Source: Colivicinus sp022776215
Lineage (GTDB): Bacteria; Bacillota_I; Bacilli_A; Erysipelotrichales; Erysipelotrichaceae
DNA: 54,028 nt
Assembly (NCBI GenBank): GCA_022776215.1
Contig: JALFIR010000029.1
Span: 1 to 54,028, forward strand
Reading direction: 5' to 3'
The position numbers and the translations under genes are program-made. Position 1 is the stretch's first letter; each line of letters begins with the position of its first letter. The notes under the pieces were generated by a model. That model was not told the origin of the DNA, did not search any database, and was given only the letters and a program-made list of their open reading frames with translations. Shown here in pieces: positions 7,710 to 16,223 of this stretch.

Positions 7710-7786
7710 TGGTGGCGAGGGTGGGACTCGAACCCACGACCTACCGGGTATGAACCGATTGCTCTAGCCAACTAAGCTACCTAGCC
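7710..7786 (-). tRNA. Elongator tRNA-Met (CAT)
   Basis: 77 nt, anticodon arm CGGTTCATACCCG as in Firmicutes elongator Met, encoded CCA. The acceptor helix GGCTAGG/CCTCGCC has a T-C mismatch at the fourth pair, where G-C is expected. Confidence 0.9.
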
Positions 7787-7802
7787 AAATAAATAAATTT
7801 AA

Positions 7803-7879
7803 TGGTCGGGATGACAGGATTCGAACCTGCGACACCTTGATCCCAAATCAAGTACTCTACCAAGCTGAGCTACATCCCG
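7803..7879 (-). tRNA. tRNA-Pro (TGG)
   Basis: 77 nt, acceptor CGGGATG/CATCCCG, anticodon loop TTTGGGA, encoded CCA. Confidence 0.97.
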
Positions 7880-7903
7880 AGAAAAAAAAGAATTTTAAGT
7901 TTT

Positions 7904-7980
7904 TGGCGCGCCCAGCAGGACTTGAACCCGCAACCTTTTGATCCGTAGTCAAACGCTCTATCCAGTTGAGCTATGGGCGC
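7904..7980 (-). tRNA. tRNA-Arg (ACG)
   Basis: 77 nt, acceptor GCGCCCA/TGGGCGC, anticodon loop CTACGGA; A34 would be edited to inosine. Encoded CCA. Confidence 0.97.
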
Positions 7981-8003
7981 ACATTTTTGTTTACGCTGTT
8001 TAG

Positions 8004-8089
8004 TGGTGGGGATGGAGGGAGTTGAACCCTCACAGTATTGCTACCAAGGGATTTTAAGTCCCTCGCGTCTACCATTCCGCCACATCCCC
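8004..8089 (-). tRNA. tRNA-Leu (TAA)
   Basis: 86 nt with long variable arm, acceptor GGGGATG/CATCCCC, anticodon loop CTTAAAA, encoded CCA. Confidence 0.97.
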
Positions 8090-8095
8090 ACTAAA

Positions 8096-8169
8096 TGGAG
8101 GTTCCTGCCAGATTCGAACCGGCGATCACAGAGTTGCAGTCTATTGCCTTACCACTTGGCTAAGGAACC
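8096..8169 (-). tRNA. tRNA-Cys (GCA)
   Basis: 74 nt, acceptor GGTTCCT/AGGAACC, anticodon loop CTGCAAC, discriminator T as usual for Cys, encoded CCA. It is the first gene of the operon. Confidence 0.97.
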
Positions 8170-8190
8170 ACTTCATCACTGCGCTTTATT

Positions 8191-8219
8191 ATCATACTAG
8201 AAACTTTTATAAAATGCAA
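8191..8219 (-). promoter_or_regulatory. Promoter of the nine-tRNA operon
   Basis: On the minus strand TTGCAT (8214-8219), a 17-nt spacer, then TATGAT (8191-8196), placed about 20 nt before tRNA-Cys. Confidence 0.75.
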
Positions 8220-8227
8220 TACAAAAT

Positions 8228-8256
8228 TTGTTTAATATTTATAAAAACAGTATAAT
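8228..8256 (+). promoter_or_regulatory. Promoter of the coiled-coil gene
   Basis: TTGTTT (8228-8233), 17-nt spacer, TATAAT (8251-8256), about 45 nt before the start codon and divergent from the tRNA promoter. Confidence 0.75.
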
Positions 8257-8301
8257 TTTATCAGGAAATACCTATTTCTTTTTTTAATAGAGGGCAGATT
8301 T

Positions 8302-11300
8302 ATGAGAAAAAGCACTAATTTATTCAGTAAACAAAATAACGAAAAAGCTACTATTGATGCGGTAAATTCTAACATTAGCGAAACAAGAAACGCCAACAAA
8401 GAACTAAGAAGTGATATTGCTTCAATTAATAGCGAAACTAAAGAAATAAAATTTTTTCATAACGAAAGAATTGATAAATTAAAAAACAAACACACTACTT
8501 CAAAAGAGTTTTTATTAAAGGAACAAGAAAAATTAAATACTCAACTTGCTTCTGCTGATAAAAAGATAAGCACCTTAAAATCTAGTTCTGACAAAAAAAT
8601 GTCTCAATTGGAAGCTAAGAAAGACAAACTAAAAAATACCTATATAAACAAATATAATGATGGAATCGTAAAAGAATATAACGATAGTGAGGCACTACGT
8701 CTTTCTTATGAACAACAATTGGAAGAGCTAAAAAAACAAAGAGATCAACAAAACGAAGCATTCAATATTAAAGCTGCTAATTTTGACAATGAAACAAACC
8801 GCGAAATTATAAGCCTTAAACAAGAAAAGAATGATAAAACTAAAAAAATAGAAGAAATAAAAGACTCATATAATCAAGAAATTAAATCTCTAGAAAAAGA
8901 AATAGAAAAGAATAAAATTAGTCAAGATGAAGCGCTAGCTAAAATCGAAATTGCTAATAAAGAAAAAGAAGCTGAAATTATTAAAGCTCAAACTGAAAAA
9001 ATAAATGCTAAAAAAGAAGAACTATTACGTTTAGAAAAAGATTACGATGCCTTGAGTTTTAAAAAAGAGCAACTATTAAAAATCAAGGAAGATTTAAAAA
9101 CTAACAATGATTTAGAATTCCAAAGACTCAAAACTGTTTATGACAATGAAATATCTATATTAAATAGTGAGAATGAAAAAATTAAAAATACTTTATCACT
9201 TAAAAAAGATGAAGAAACAAATGTTAGAATCGCAGCTGAAGAAAAATATGCTAAGACTTTAGCTGAATTAAATGAATTAGCTAGTATTCTTACAAATAAG
9301 GAAAAAACAACTCTAGCAAATCTAGAAGAACAATTAAAAAATAGAAGTGAAGATTTTAAAAAACAATTCTCAGAATTTGTAGAAAATTTAGATCAAAAGT
9401 ACCTTAATGAAAAAGAAAATCATGAAAAAGAACTACAAGTTCTTAAACAAAAGGTCGAAATTGAAAAAGTTGAATTTGAAAAAAGAAAAACTTATTTATT
9501 AGATCGCTATAACGATCGTTTTAATCAAGCTCAACAAGCAATTGGACTTTTAAAGAACGATAATGAGGAATTAGAAAATAAATATACTGTATTAAGCAAA
9601 GACTATAAACAAAAAATCGATGATTTAAAAAACAAGATAAAAGAATTAAACGATGAATATTTAAACTCTCTTGAAATAAAAGAGAATGAATATAAAAAGA
9701 AAATTGATGAATATAAGACAGAAAATGATGCGATTATCGAAACTATTTTAAACAGCAAGAACGCGGTTAATGATAAAATCGACAGTCTTAACATTAAAAT
9801 TGCAGCCATTCAAGCAAGCATTGAAACATATGTTTCCAATTCAGATGCTGAAAAAGAAAATCTTAAGAACAGATTTGAAGAAGAAAAACAAAGAATCAAC
9901 AATAACATCCAAGTTATTCAAGAAAAGATTGATACCCTTGTTAATGTAACTTCTGTAAAGGCTAAAGAAGAAAATGAAAAATTACTTGCAGATTTAGCTA
10001 AGAAAAAAGAAGATTTAAAAGCCAAATATGATGAAGCGGTTGCTGAAATTGAAACTGAATTTAAAAAGAAAGATCAAGAACTAGAAGCTGATTATCATGC
10101 AGATGTCGAAAGACTACAAAAATCTTTTGAACAAAGAATCGAATATCTTACAAATCAACACCAAGAAAAACTTACTTCTTTAAATAAACAAGAAGAAGAT
10201 GAAAAAGCTAAATTTGAAAAAGAAAAAGCTCTTATTGAAGCCAATAATATCGAACTTGAAGATAATTTTAATGCTGATGTAGCCAAGCTACAAAGCACTA
10301 GAAGTGACTTATTAAAGAACATCCAAGCTTTAAAAGATGAACTTAATGTTGAAGAAGCAAACTTCAATGCCTTTTTAGTTGAACTTGATAAGAAAAAAGA
10401 AGAATCTTTAGAAACTCTAAAAACCAATTATGAAAGTAAACAAGCTAAAATAACTGATGAATTCATAAATAGAAAGAAAAAAGAAGAAAAGATCCTCAAT
10501 GATTTAACTATTTCGAATGCTGATAGAGAAACAACTCTCACTTCTGTAATCTCGATTTTGGATGAAAAGAAGAAGGAAAAAGACGAAGAAATCGCTAAGT
10601 TTAAAGATGAAAATCAAGAAATAAAGGTTTCATTACTTGATAAATTAGCCGAAGAGAAGAAAAAGCTAGAAGAATTAGAAAACAATCATCAAGATCAATT
10701 AAATATTTATAAAAAAAATTTAGATAACAAGCTAAAAGAAATTAAAGAATTCAAAGAAGCTTTAGACAACGAACTAGCTTATATTACGAATGTAAATGAT
10801 GACGAAATAAAAGAAGTCATGACTTACTATAAAGATGAATTCAATATTAAGAAACTTGACTTAAAACATCAAGAAGATAATTATGTTCAAGAAAATAATA
10901 TTGAGATATCTAATAAGGAAAAAGAACTAGAACTTTTAAAGATTGAATGTGCTGACCTTTTAACTGATATCAAGAACCGTAAAAATAGACTTGAAAATGA
11001 ATATGCTGCATCTTACAAGCTACAACTTGCGCGTACTAGAGAAACCGCTGATGAATTAAACAATGCAGAAAACGAAGCTGTACTAAAAAGAAGTGAGTGG
11101 CAAAATCTAATCCAAGCTAAACAAAAAGAGAATGATTTAGAAACAGAACTTTTAAAGAGTAATTACGATAAGGCTCTTAAGGAATTAAGAGAAAATAACA
11201 AGTCAACATTAAATAACATTCATAACACCAAGAAAGAACTAATTGAAAAACGTTACCAATTAGCTAGAGACTTTGATGATGCGAATAAGGACTATGAAAA

Positions 11301-12204
11301 CTATGTTGATGAACAAAACCAAAAATTTGAAGAATTAAAGAACCAAACTAGTGCTTATATCAACAATCTAAAAGAAGAAATTGCTAATATCGTTCTTAAA
11401 CAAAACGAGTTAAACGATACTTTCGCTAAAAAAGTTAATGATATTAAAAAAGAACTAGTTGATGCCTTCGATACTTATGATGAACTTGTTAAAGTTAGAC
11501 CTTTTGTGTTGAAAAATGAGAATGATCAAAAAGAAGACATTATGTTAATTTTAGCTTCTGAATTCAAAGAAAAGATTGATGAATTAAACAACACTCACCA
11601 AGAAGTTGTTAAGACGCTTAATGAATATAAGAAAGAAAAACTTGAACAAATCGCCAAGGAATTCGAAGAAAATGTTAATTCTAAAGGAACTATCACAAAT
11701 ACTTATGAATCACAAATCAAAGAAATTAGTGATAAGTACGAGGAATTAATAGTTAAGGAAAAAGAAAGACAAGCTAACTTAAGATACAAAATTGATTTAA
11801 ACATTAAAAATATTGATGAAGAGAAAACTTTATATGAAGAACGTTTAGCTGAACTTGAAAATAAATTCAATGAAGATAAAGAAGTTCTTGAAAAGATGCA
11901 TCTTGAAAACATCGATAGAGAAAATCAAATTTTCTTGAGTGAACAAGAAGCGGAATTAGAAGAGACATCATATGTCACAAATGATATCGATACAATCAAC
12001 AAGAAGATCGACGAGATTAATCAAAAATTCAATGTGATTAATGATGAAATTGATATGAAACGTTTTGCGGTAATTACTATTTTTACTAATAAGATGAAAG
12101 AAATAGATGATTACTACAATTCTTTAGTTAACGATAATAATAATCGTCGTAAACAAGTTGATGTTATGAATAATAAGGTTGCAACTATCTTTAAAAAGAA
12201 TTAA
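8302..12204 (+). CDS. Giant cytoplasmic coiled-coil protein, function unknown
   Basis: 1300 residues made almost wholly of Lys/Glu/Asn/Asp/Leu heptads with no visible signal peptide, membrane helix or globular domain. Cys and Trp are nearly absent and Pro is very rare. No Walker A or ABC signature is seen, so it is not an SMC/Rad50 ATPase, although automatic annotation may say so. Only the first 50 and last 100 residues look less regular. GAGGGCAG precedes the ATG, and a sigma-A-type promoter lies upstream. A rod of this length could span much of a cell width, which suggests a scaffold or cytoskeleton-like role; that is inference. It is probably co-transcribed with the TRIC-like gene 2 nt downstream. 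Confidence 0.85.
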   Translation: MRKSTNLFSKQNNEKATIDAVNSNISETRNANKELRSDIASINSETKEIKFFHNERIDKLKNKHTTSKEFLLKEQEKLNTQLASADKKISTLKSSSDKKMSQLEAKKDKLKNTYINKYNDGIVKEYNDSEALRLSYEQQLEELKKQRDQQNEAFNIKAANFDNETNREIISLKQEKNDKTKKIEEIKDSYNQEIKSLEKEIEKNKISQDEALAKIEIANKEKEAEIIKAQTEKINAKKEELLRLEKDYDALSFKKEQLLKIKEDLKTNNDLEFQRLKTVYDNEISILNSENEKIKNTLSLKKDEETNVRIAAEEKYAKTLAELNELASILTNKEKTTLANLEEQLKNRSEDFKKQFSEFVENLDQKYLNEKENHEKELQVLKQKVEIEKVEFEKRKTYLLDRYNDRFNQAQQAIGLLKNDNEELENKYTVLSKDYKQKIDDLKNKIKELNDEYLNSLEIKENEYKKKIDEYKTENDAIIETILNSKNAVNDKIDSLNIKIAAIQASIETYVSNSDAEKENLKNRFEEEKQRINNNIQVIQEKIDTLVNVTSVKAKEENEKLLADLAKKKEDLKAKYDEAVAEIETEFKKKDQELEADYHADVERLQKSFEQRIEYLTNQHQEKLTSLNKQEEDEKAKFEKEKALIEANNIELEDNFNADVAKLQSTRSDLLKNIQALKDELNVEEANFNAFLVELDKKKEESLETLKTNYESKQAKITDEFINRKKKEEKILNDLTISNADRETTLTSVISILDEKKKEKDEEIAKFKDENQEIKVSLLDKLAEEKKKLEELENNHQDQLNIYKKNLDNKLKEIKEFKEALDNELAYITNVNDDEIKEVMTYYKDEFNIKKLDLKHQEDNYVQENNIEISNKEKELELLKIECADLLTDIKNRKNRLENEYAASYKLQLARTRETADELNNAENEAVLKRSEWQNLIQAKQKENDLETELLKSNYDKALKELRENNKSTLNNIHNTKKELIEKRYQLARDFDDANKDYENYVDEQNQKFEELKNQTSAYINNLKEEIANIVLKQNELNDTFAKKVNDIKKELVDAFDTYDELVKVRPFVLKNENDQKEDIMLILASEFKEKIDELNNTHQEVVKTLNEYKKEKLEQIAKEFEENVNSKGTITNTYESQIKEISDKYEELIVKEKERQANLRYKIDLNIKNIDEEKTLYEERLAELENKFNEDKEVLEKMHLENIDRENQIFLSEQEAELEETSYVTNDIDTINKKIDEINQKFNVINDEIDMKRFAVITIFTNKMKEIDDYYNSLVNDNNNRRKQVDVMNNKVATIFKKN

Positions 12205-12206
12205 TT

Positions 12207-12806
12207 ATGACATTTTTAAATCTATTAGAATACATTGGAACCATTGCTTTTGCCATTTCTGGAGCTATGGTAGGCATTGAAAACAGAATGGATATTTTTG
12301 GTGTTGCTATGCTTGGTCTAACTACTGCGGTAGGAGGCGGTATTTTAAGAGATGCTCTTTTAGGCATCAATCCACCTTCAATATTCAACAACCCAATTAC
12401 TTTGATATTGGCCTTTGCCTTTGCACTAGCTTGCTTTATGTCAAAACCAAGAGCTTGCTTTAAAAAAGCAGAATTATCTATTCAAATTATGGATGCGATA
12501 GGACTTGGAATATTTACAGTAGTTGGCGTTGAAACAACACTAGCTTACAATAATTTCTTCTTATCAGTATTCATAGGAACTTTAACTGCAGTAGGTGGTG
12601 GTGCTTTAAGAGACATCTTTGCCCACATAGACCTAGCCATCTTCACAAGACACTTTTATGCTTGTGCTGCAATTATAGGTTCTATCACTTCCTTCTTCTT
12701 GTTTAAAATAAACGATAACCTATCGATTATAGTTACCTTTTTTGTTATATTTATATTAAGAATGTTAGCGATAAAATATAAGTGGAATCTACCTAAGGCA
12801 AAATAA
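12207..12806 (+). CDS. TRIC-type membrane channel/transporter (UPF0126, YicG-like)
   Basis: About seven membrane helices arranged as two similar halves. Each half holds the family's glycine-rich motif: TTAVGGGILRDALLG near residue 39 and TAVGGGALRDIF near residue 126. Prokaryotic members form trimeric cation channels, and some have been linked to glycine uptake; the substrate here is unknown. The ATG lies 2 nt after the coiled-coil stop without a clear ribosome binding site, so translation is likely coupled. The next gene begins 1 nt after its stop. Confidence 0.88.
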   Translation: MTFLNLLEYIGTIAFAISGAMVGIENRMDIFGVAMLGLTTAVGGGILRDALLGINPPSIFNNPITLILAFAFALACFMSKPRACFKKAELSIQIMDAIGLGIFTVVGVETTLAYNNFFLSVFIGTLTAVGGGALRDIFAHIDLAIFTRHFYACAAIIGSITSFFLFKINDNLSIIVTFFVIFILRMLAIKYKWNLPKAK

Positions 12807-12807
12807 T

Positions 12808-15288
12808 ATGAAATACTTTGATACGTTTTATTTGGATTTAGAAAAAGATATAGTAATTGACTTTTATCTTGATAAAAATTATTATTACTATATTTTAAGA
12901 ACGCCCAATCATTCAAGTGGAAACTTGATTAGAAACCTTGCAAGTATCTGTAAACTTCCTTTAAGTATGGGTGAGGATGGACTTCTACAAATAAGAGGAA
13001 AGGTACCAACTTATGTTAATGAAGAAAATAAACATATTCATATTCTTAAATTTAATAATAAAACAGTAGCTGTTATTAACTCTAAAGGTAATATTTTACC
13101 TAGAGCCTTAGTTCCAGCTATTTCAAAGACCCTAATGTCACAGACAAAAAAGTGTGATCTTGCGTTAAATGATGTTTTGATTAGAACTTATATTGAAGAA
13201 GAATTTAAGTTTAAAACTGATGTTCATACGCATATGAACGCTAATTTATATCCAGATATTTTAATTGCTCTTGGTATCTATCACCAAATTAGGTATCCAT
13301 ATTACTACATTAAGAAACTTGGCTTGAAGTTAAATGATAGTCAATATAAGATGTTGGAAAATAAAAGAGAAAAGGTCGCAGAGGGCTTTGTGGGCTCGAA
13401 TCTGGGCTCGAATCTTACAGGGAAGTATTTGGACCGTAAAATTGACGATAATACTTTTATCAACTTTGCTGATTTAATCTTAAATAACTATCAAGATGCA
13501 GCTTACAACATCAACAAGATTAGAGTTTCTTTATCAATTTTAAAAGATGGCCAAGCTGTTTTCACAAACCTTGAAAAGCTATACTTATATCGTTATGTCT
13601 TTGCCAAGGGCATAGACTCAGATAAAAAGATCACTCTTAAAAATATCGACAAGATACAAGACAAAGATGTATCAAGATATTTAAATAAAATGTTACTAGA
13701 TGCATCAAATCCTGATTATAAAGATAATACTTTATTAGAAGATAAATTATTATGGATTGCCAGAATGTATAAGGCCTTGGGCATTAATTATGTAGAAATA
13801 TCTAATACCACTCTAGTTAAGGGAAATGAAGAAATGCTTAAGGAAATCAAATCTTATCATAAGATACTTCCTTTAGCCTATAAAGAAACTGGCGTTAAAA
13901 TAAGATTTTTGGCGGCTTTAAGAAGAATCCCATTAACTATTGTTAAAGATAAGATAACTAGCGATAACTATCTAAGAAACAACCTAGATGTCTTAAAGGC
14001 TGTGTGTAAGGACCCATATGTTGTGGGTGCTGACTTTGTTGGTGAAGAAATAAATGATATTGGGGAACTAGAACCGGTTATTAGAGAACTTGTAGCCTAT
14101 AGTAAAACTGATCCTTATTTCACCATTAGAATCCATGCTGGTGAAAATGATTCTTTAAAAGACAATGTCACAAGAGCTGTTGATATCGTTTTAGATTCAT
14201 TGGACAAGGGCCAAAAAATGCCTAAACTTCGTATAGGTCATGGTATTTATACAACTAGTTTAAAGACTAAAAAGGGCAAGGATTTAATTAGAAAGCTTAA
14301 ACAAAACAATGTAATTCTTGAATTCCAATTAACTTCCAATGTTAGATTAAATAATCTAACTGTATTGGATGCCCATCCAATTAAAGAATTCCTAAAAAAT
14401 GGTGTTAGTGCCGTTCAAGGGTCGGATGGCTGTGGTATCTATGGAACTAATTCACTTGATGAAGAATTGGCTCTAAGATCTTTATTAAAATTAGATTCTA
14501 ATGATTTTAAATTGATGTGTGCTACTGAAGATAAAATAATCAAAGATAGTGAAAAATCATTTGATAGAAAGACTAAACTATTCAATCCTGAAAACAAGGA
14601 TATTGGTGAATATATTAAAGACTTAATTGAAATCAATAAAACTGAAACAGTCAATTTAGCTTATGAAAATAAAGATATTTATCTATCTTCAGATGCTTTA
14701 AAAGATAGAATTAAAGACTTTCCACTTGATAAGATGCCAATTATCTTAGCTGGTGGCAGTTTTAATCAAGATAATCGTAATGTTAAATTAGATAATTTCC
14801 AATTAGATATGTTAGATGAATTATTATATTCACTCGATCCTAAGAAATTCTATTTTGTGGTAGGACACAAAATTAGCGGCTATGAAAAGTATTTGATTGA
14901 CCATAATAGGGGTTTTGAAATCTATGCCATCGTCCCCCATTCTCTTACTTTAAAAGAGATTAAAAAGATCGAAAAGACCAATATTTATTGTGTTGTTTCT
15001 ACTGAAAACCTAGGAATGGGCATTTATAAGTCATTTAATTATGAGATATTTGAAAGACGACCATCCATCGTTTTGGCAATTGATGGAAATTCAGCCTGTG
15101 CTAACTTAATTCAAGAGGCTAAAAATGGTAAGGCAAAGGCTTTGATTTATGTTTCTGGTGATTCAGAGATTTTAAAGGCCAAGGCGATGTCTTTGATAGG
15201 TTATGTGAATATTTATTATAATTGTCTTGATATAAAAATTATGATTAAGAAATTCAAAAGAAAGGCTAGGGAAAATGGCGGAATTTAA
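12808..15288 (+). CDS. Adenosine deaminase-like protein with extra N- and C-terminal domains
   Basis: 826 residues, more than twice a normal adenosine deaminase. After about 130 residues of unknown fold comes an amidohydrolase core with metal-site motifs DVHTHMN (HxH, near residue 137), HAGE near residue 447, GHGI near residue 483, and GSDGCG near residue 540 in place of the usual DDP. The last 200 residues (from PIILAGGSF near residue 645) look like a Rossmann-type nucleotide-binding domain, possibly SLOG-like; that is a weak guess. A tandem repeat at 13392-13415 encodes GSNLGSNL at residues 196-203. It overlaps the patatin gene by 14 nt. Substrate unknown. Confidence 0.8.
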   Translation: MKYFDTFYLDLEKDIVIDFYLDKNYYYYILRTPNHSSGNLIRNLASICKLPLSMGEDGLLQIRGKVPTYVNEENKHIHILKFNNKTVAVINSKGNILPRALVPAISKTLMSQTKKCDLALNDVLIRTYIEEEFKFKTDVHTHMNANLYPDILIALGIYHQIRYPYYYIKKLGLKLNDSQYKMLENKREKVAEGFVGSNLGSNLTGKYLDRKIDDNTFINFADLILNNYQDAAYNINKIRVSLSILKDGQAVFTNLEKLYLYRYVFAKGIDSDKKITLKNIDKIQDKDVSRYLNKMLLDASNPDYKDNTLLEDKLLWIARMYKALGINYVEISNTTLVKGNEEMLKEIKSYHKILPLAYKETGVKIRFLAALRRIPLTIVKDKITSDNYLRNNLDVLKAVCKDPYVVGADFVGEEINDIGELEPVIRELVAYSKTDPYFTIRIHAGENDSLKDNVTRAVDIVLDSLDKGQKMPKLRIGHGIYTTSLKTKKGKDLIRKLKQNNVILEFQLTSNVRLNNLTVLDAHPIKEFLKNGVSAVQGSDGCGIYGTNSLDEELALRSLLKLDSNDFKLMCATEDKIIKDSEKSFDRKTKLFNPENKDIGEYIKDLIEINKTETVNLAYENKDIYLSSDALKDRIKDFPLDKMPIILAGGSFNQDNRNVKLDNFQLDMLDELLYSLDPKKFYFVVGHKISGYEKYLIDHNRGFEIYAIVPHSLTLKEIKKIEKTNIYCVVSTENLGMGIYKSFNYEIFERRPSIVLAIDGNSACANLIQEAKNGKAKALIYVSGDSEILKAKAMSLIGYVNIYYNCLDIKIMIKKFKRKARENGGI
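13392..13415 (+). repeat. Mini-repeat array 1: two perfect GGGCTCGAATCT units
   Basis: Two identical 12-bp units in tandem, in frame within the deaminase-like gene. They are GC-rich compared with the flanks. Related arrays lie at 29177, 33217, 41457 and 52127. Confidence 0.9.
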
Positions 15289-16180
15289 AAATATAAATAA
15301 TTTAAAAGTTAAGTACTTTGATGGAGATATTACTCCAGGCTGCCTTGTGCTTGAGGGTGGTGCCTTTAGAGGCATTTATACGGCTGGTGTGCTTGATTAT
15401 TTCATGGAACATAATCTTAATATCAAAACTTGTTATGGTGTTTCTGCGGGTGCTTTAACGGCTACTAACTATATTGCTGGTGCTTTTGGCAGAAGTGCAT
15501 TGTTGATCTTAGAATTTAGAAATGAAAAAAGATATGTTGGTCTAAAAGCCTTCCGTGAATCAGGCAGTTTAATTGGCTTTAGATTTATGTTTGAAGATTT
15601 AGCAAAGATTTATCCCTTAAATGAAGAAAAAATATTCAAGGGTGATCGTAATCTAAATATCGTTGCAACTAATGTGGAAACTGGTAAGGCGGATTATTTT
15701 ACTAATAAAGAGGGAAGAGAAATTTTCTACGATGCGATTAAAGCTTCCGCAAGTCTTCCAATTATTTCTAAGATGGTGGAAATCAATGGCAACAAGTATC
15801 TAGATGGTGGTATTGCTACTAAAATTCCAATTAGAAAAGCTATTGAAGATAAGAATGATAAGATTATCTTTATCGGTACAAGACAATCAGATTATCGTCG
15901 TAAGCCTGTTGGCAAGGAGGTTGAGATTGTTAAGAAACAATATGCTGATTATCCAAATTTTGTGGAAAGTTATATGAATGCTAATACAGGTTATAATGAT
16001 GACTGTGATTTAATTGATCAACTTGTGCTACAAAAGAAAGTCTATAGTTTAACGCCAAGTAGACCTGTTACAATCACAAGACTTGAAAAGGACTTGGATA
16101 AGTTAAGTGATTTATATTATCTAGGTTACTTTGATGCGATGAGTCATTTTGATGAAATCAAGGAATTCTTAAATAGTTAA
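15275..16180 (+). CDS. Patatin-like phospholipase
   Basis: Predicted lipid acyl hydrolase with the Ser-Asp dyad. It has the oxyanion loop EGGAFRGIYTAGVLDYF near residue 28, nucleophile elbow GVSAG near residue 54, and catalytic DGG (LDGGIATKIPI) near residue 175. The 301-residue length fits the common bacterial patatin family (PNPLA, YjjU-like). No membrane helix or signal is visible, so it should be cytoplasmic. It overlaps the deaminase-like gene by 14 nt, implying coupled translation. Patatins also act as effectors in some defence systems, but this subtype is widespread and likely housekeeping. Confidence 0.92.
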   Translation: MAEFKNINNLKVKYFDGDITPGCLVLEGGAFRGIYTAGVLDYFMEHNLNIKTCYGVSAGALTATNYIAGAFGRSALLILEFRNEKRYVGLKAFRESGSLIGFRFMFEDLAKIYPLNEEKIFKGDRNLNIVATNVETGKADYFTNKEGREIFYDAIKASASLPIISKMVEINGNKYLDGGIATKIPIRKAIEDKNDKIIFIGTRQSDYRRKPVGKEVEIVKKQYADYPNFVESYMNANTGYNDDCDLIDQLVLQKKVYSLTPSRPVTITRLEKDLDKLSDLYYLGYFDAMSHFDEIKEFLNS

Positions 16181-16187
16181 GCATACT

Positions 16188-16211
16188 AAAAGCCATCAGA
16201 TGATGGCTTTT
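16188..16211. terminator. Bidirectional terminator
   Basis: AAAAGCCATC (16188-16197) and GATGGCTTTT (16202-16211) form a 10-bp stem with a 4-nt loop between the convergent patatin and MFS genes. Confidence 0.85.
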
Positions 16212-16223
16212 AACATACTTTGT

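Noticed and set aside
7502..7786. Derivation of the GGGCTCGAATCT mini-repeats from tRNA T-arms (GGACTCGAACC in reverse complement)
   Set aside because: The core CTCGAA is shared, but the repeat lacks the paired T-stem arms, has a 12-bp period with one base fewer, and occurs in coding genes far from tRNAs. Similarity is kept only as a possible clue.
7294..8200. Open reading frames of 63-75 codons on the plus strand within the tRNA cluster
   Set aside because: They run antisense through well-formed tRNA genes, lack ribosome binding sites, and encode typical tRNA-antisense peptides (for example LRGKDLNQRPPGYGPDELPG).
9603..11912. Antisense reading frames of 68-90 codons inside the coiled-coil gene
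   Set aside because: They are Ser/Phe/Leu-rich mirror products of Lys/Glu-rich codons, with no start signals.
8302..12204. SMC-like chromosome segregation ATPase
   Set aside because: No Walker A, Walker B, signature or hinge region can be found; only the coiled-coil composition is similar.
15275..16180. Patatin gene as a CBASS effector
   Set aside because: No CD-NTase or other CBASS gene is nearby and the protein is of the common bacterial patatin type. The idea remains only as part of the operon finding.
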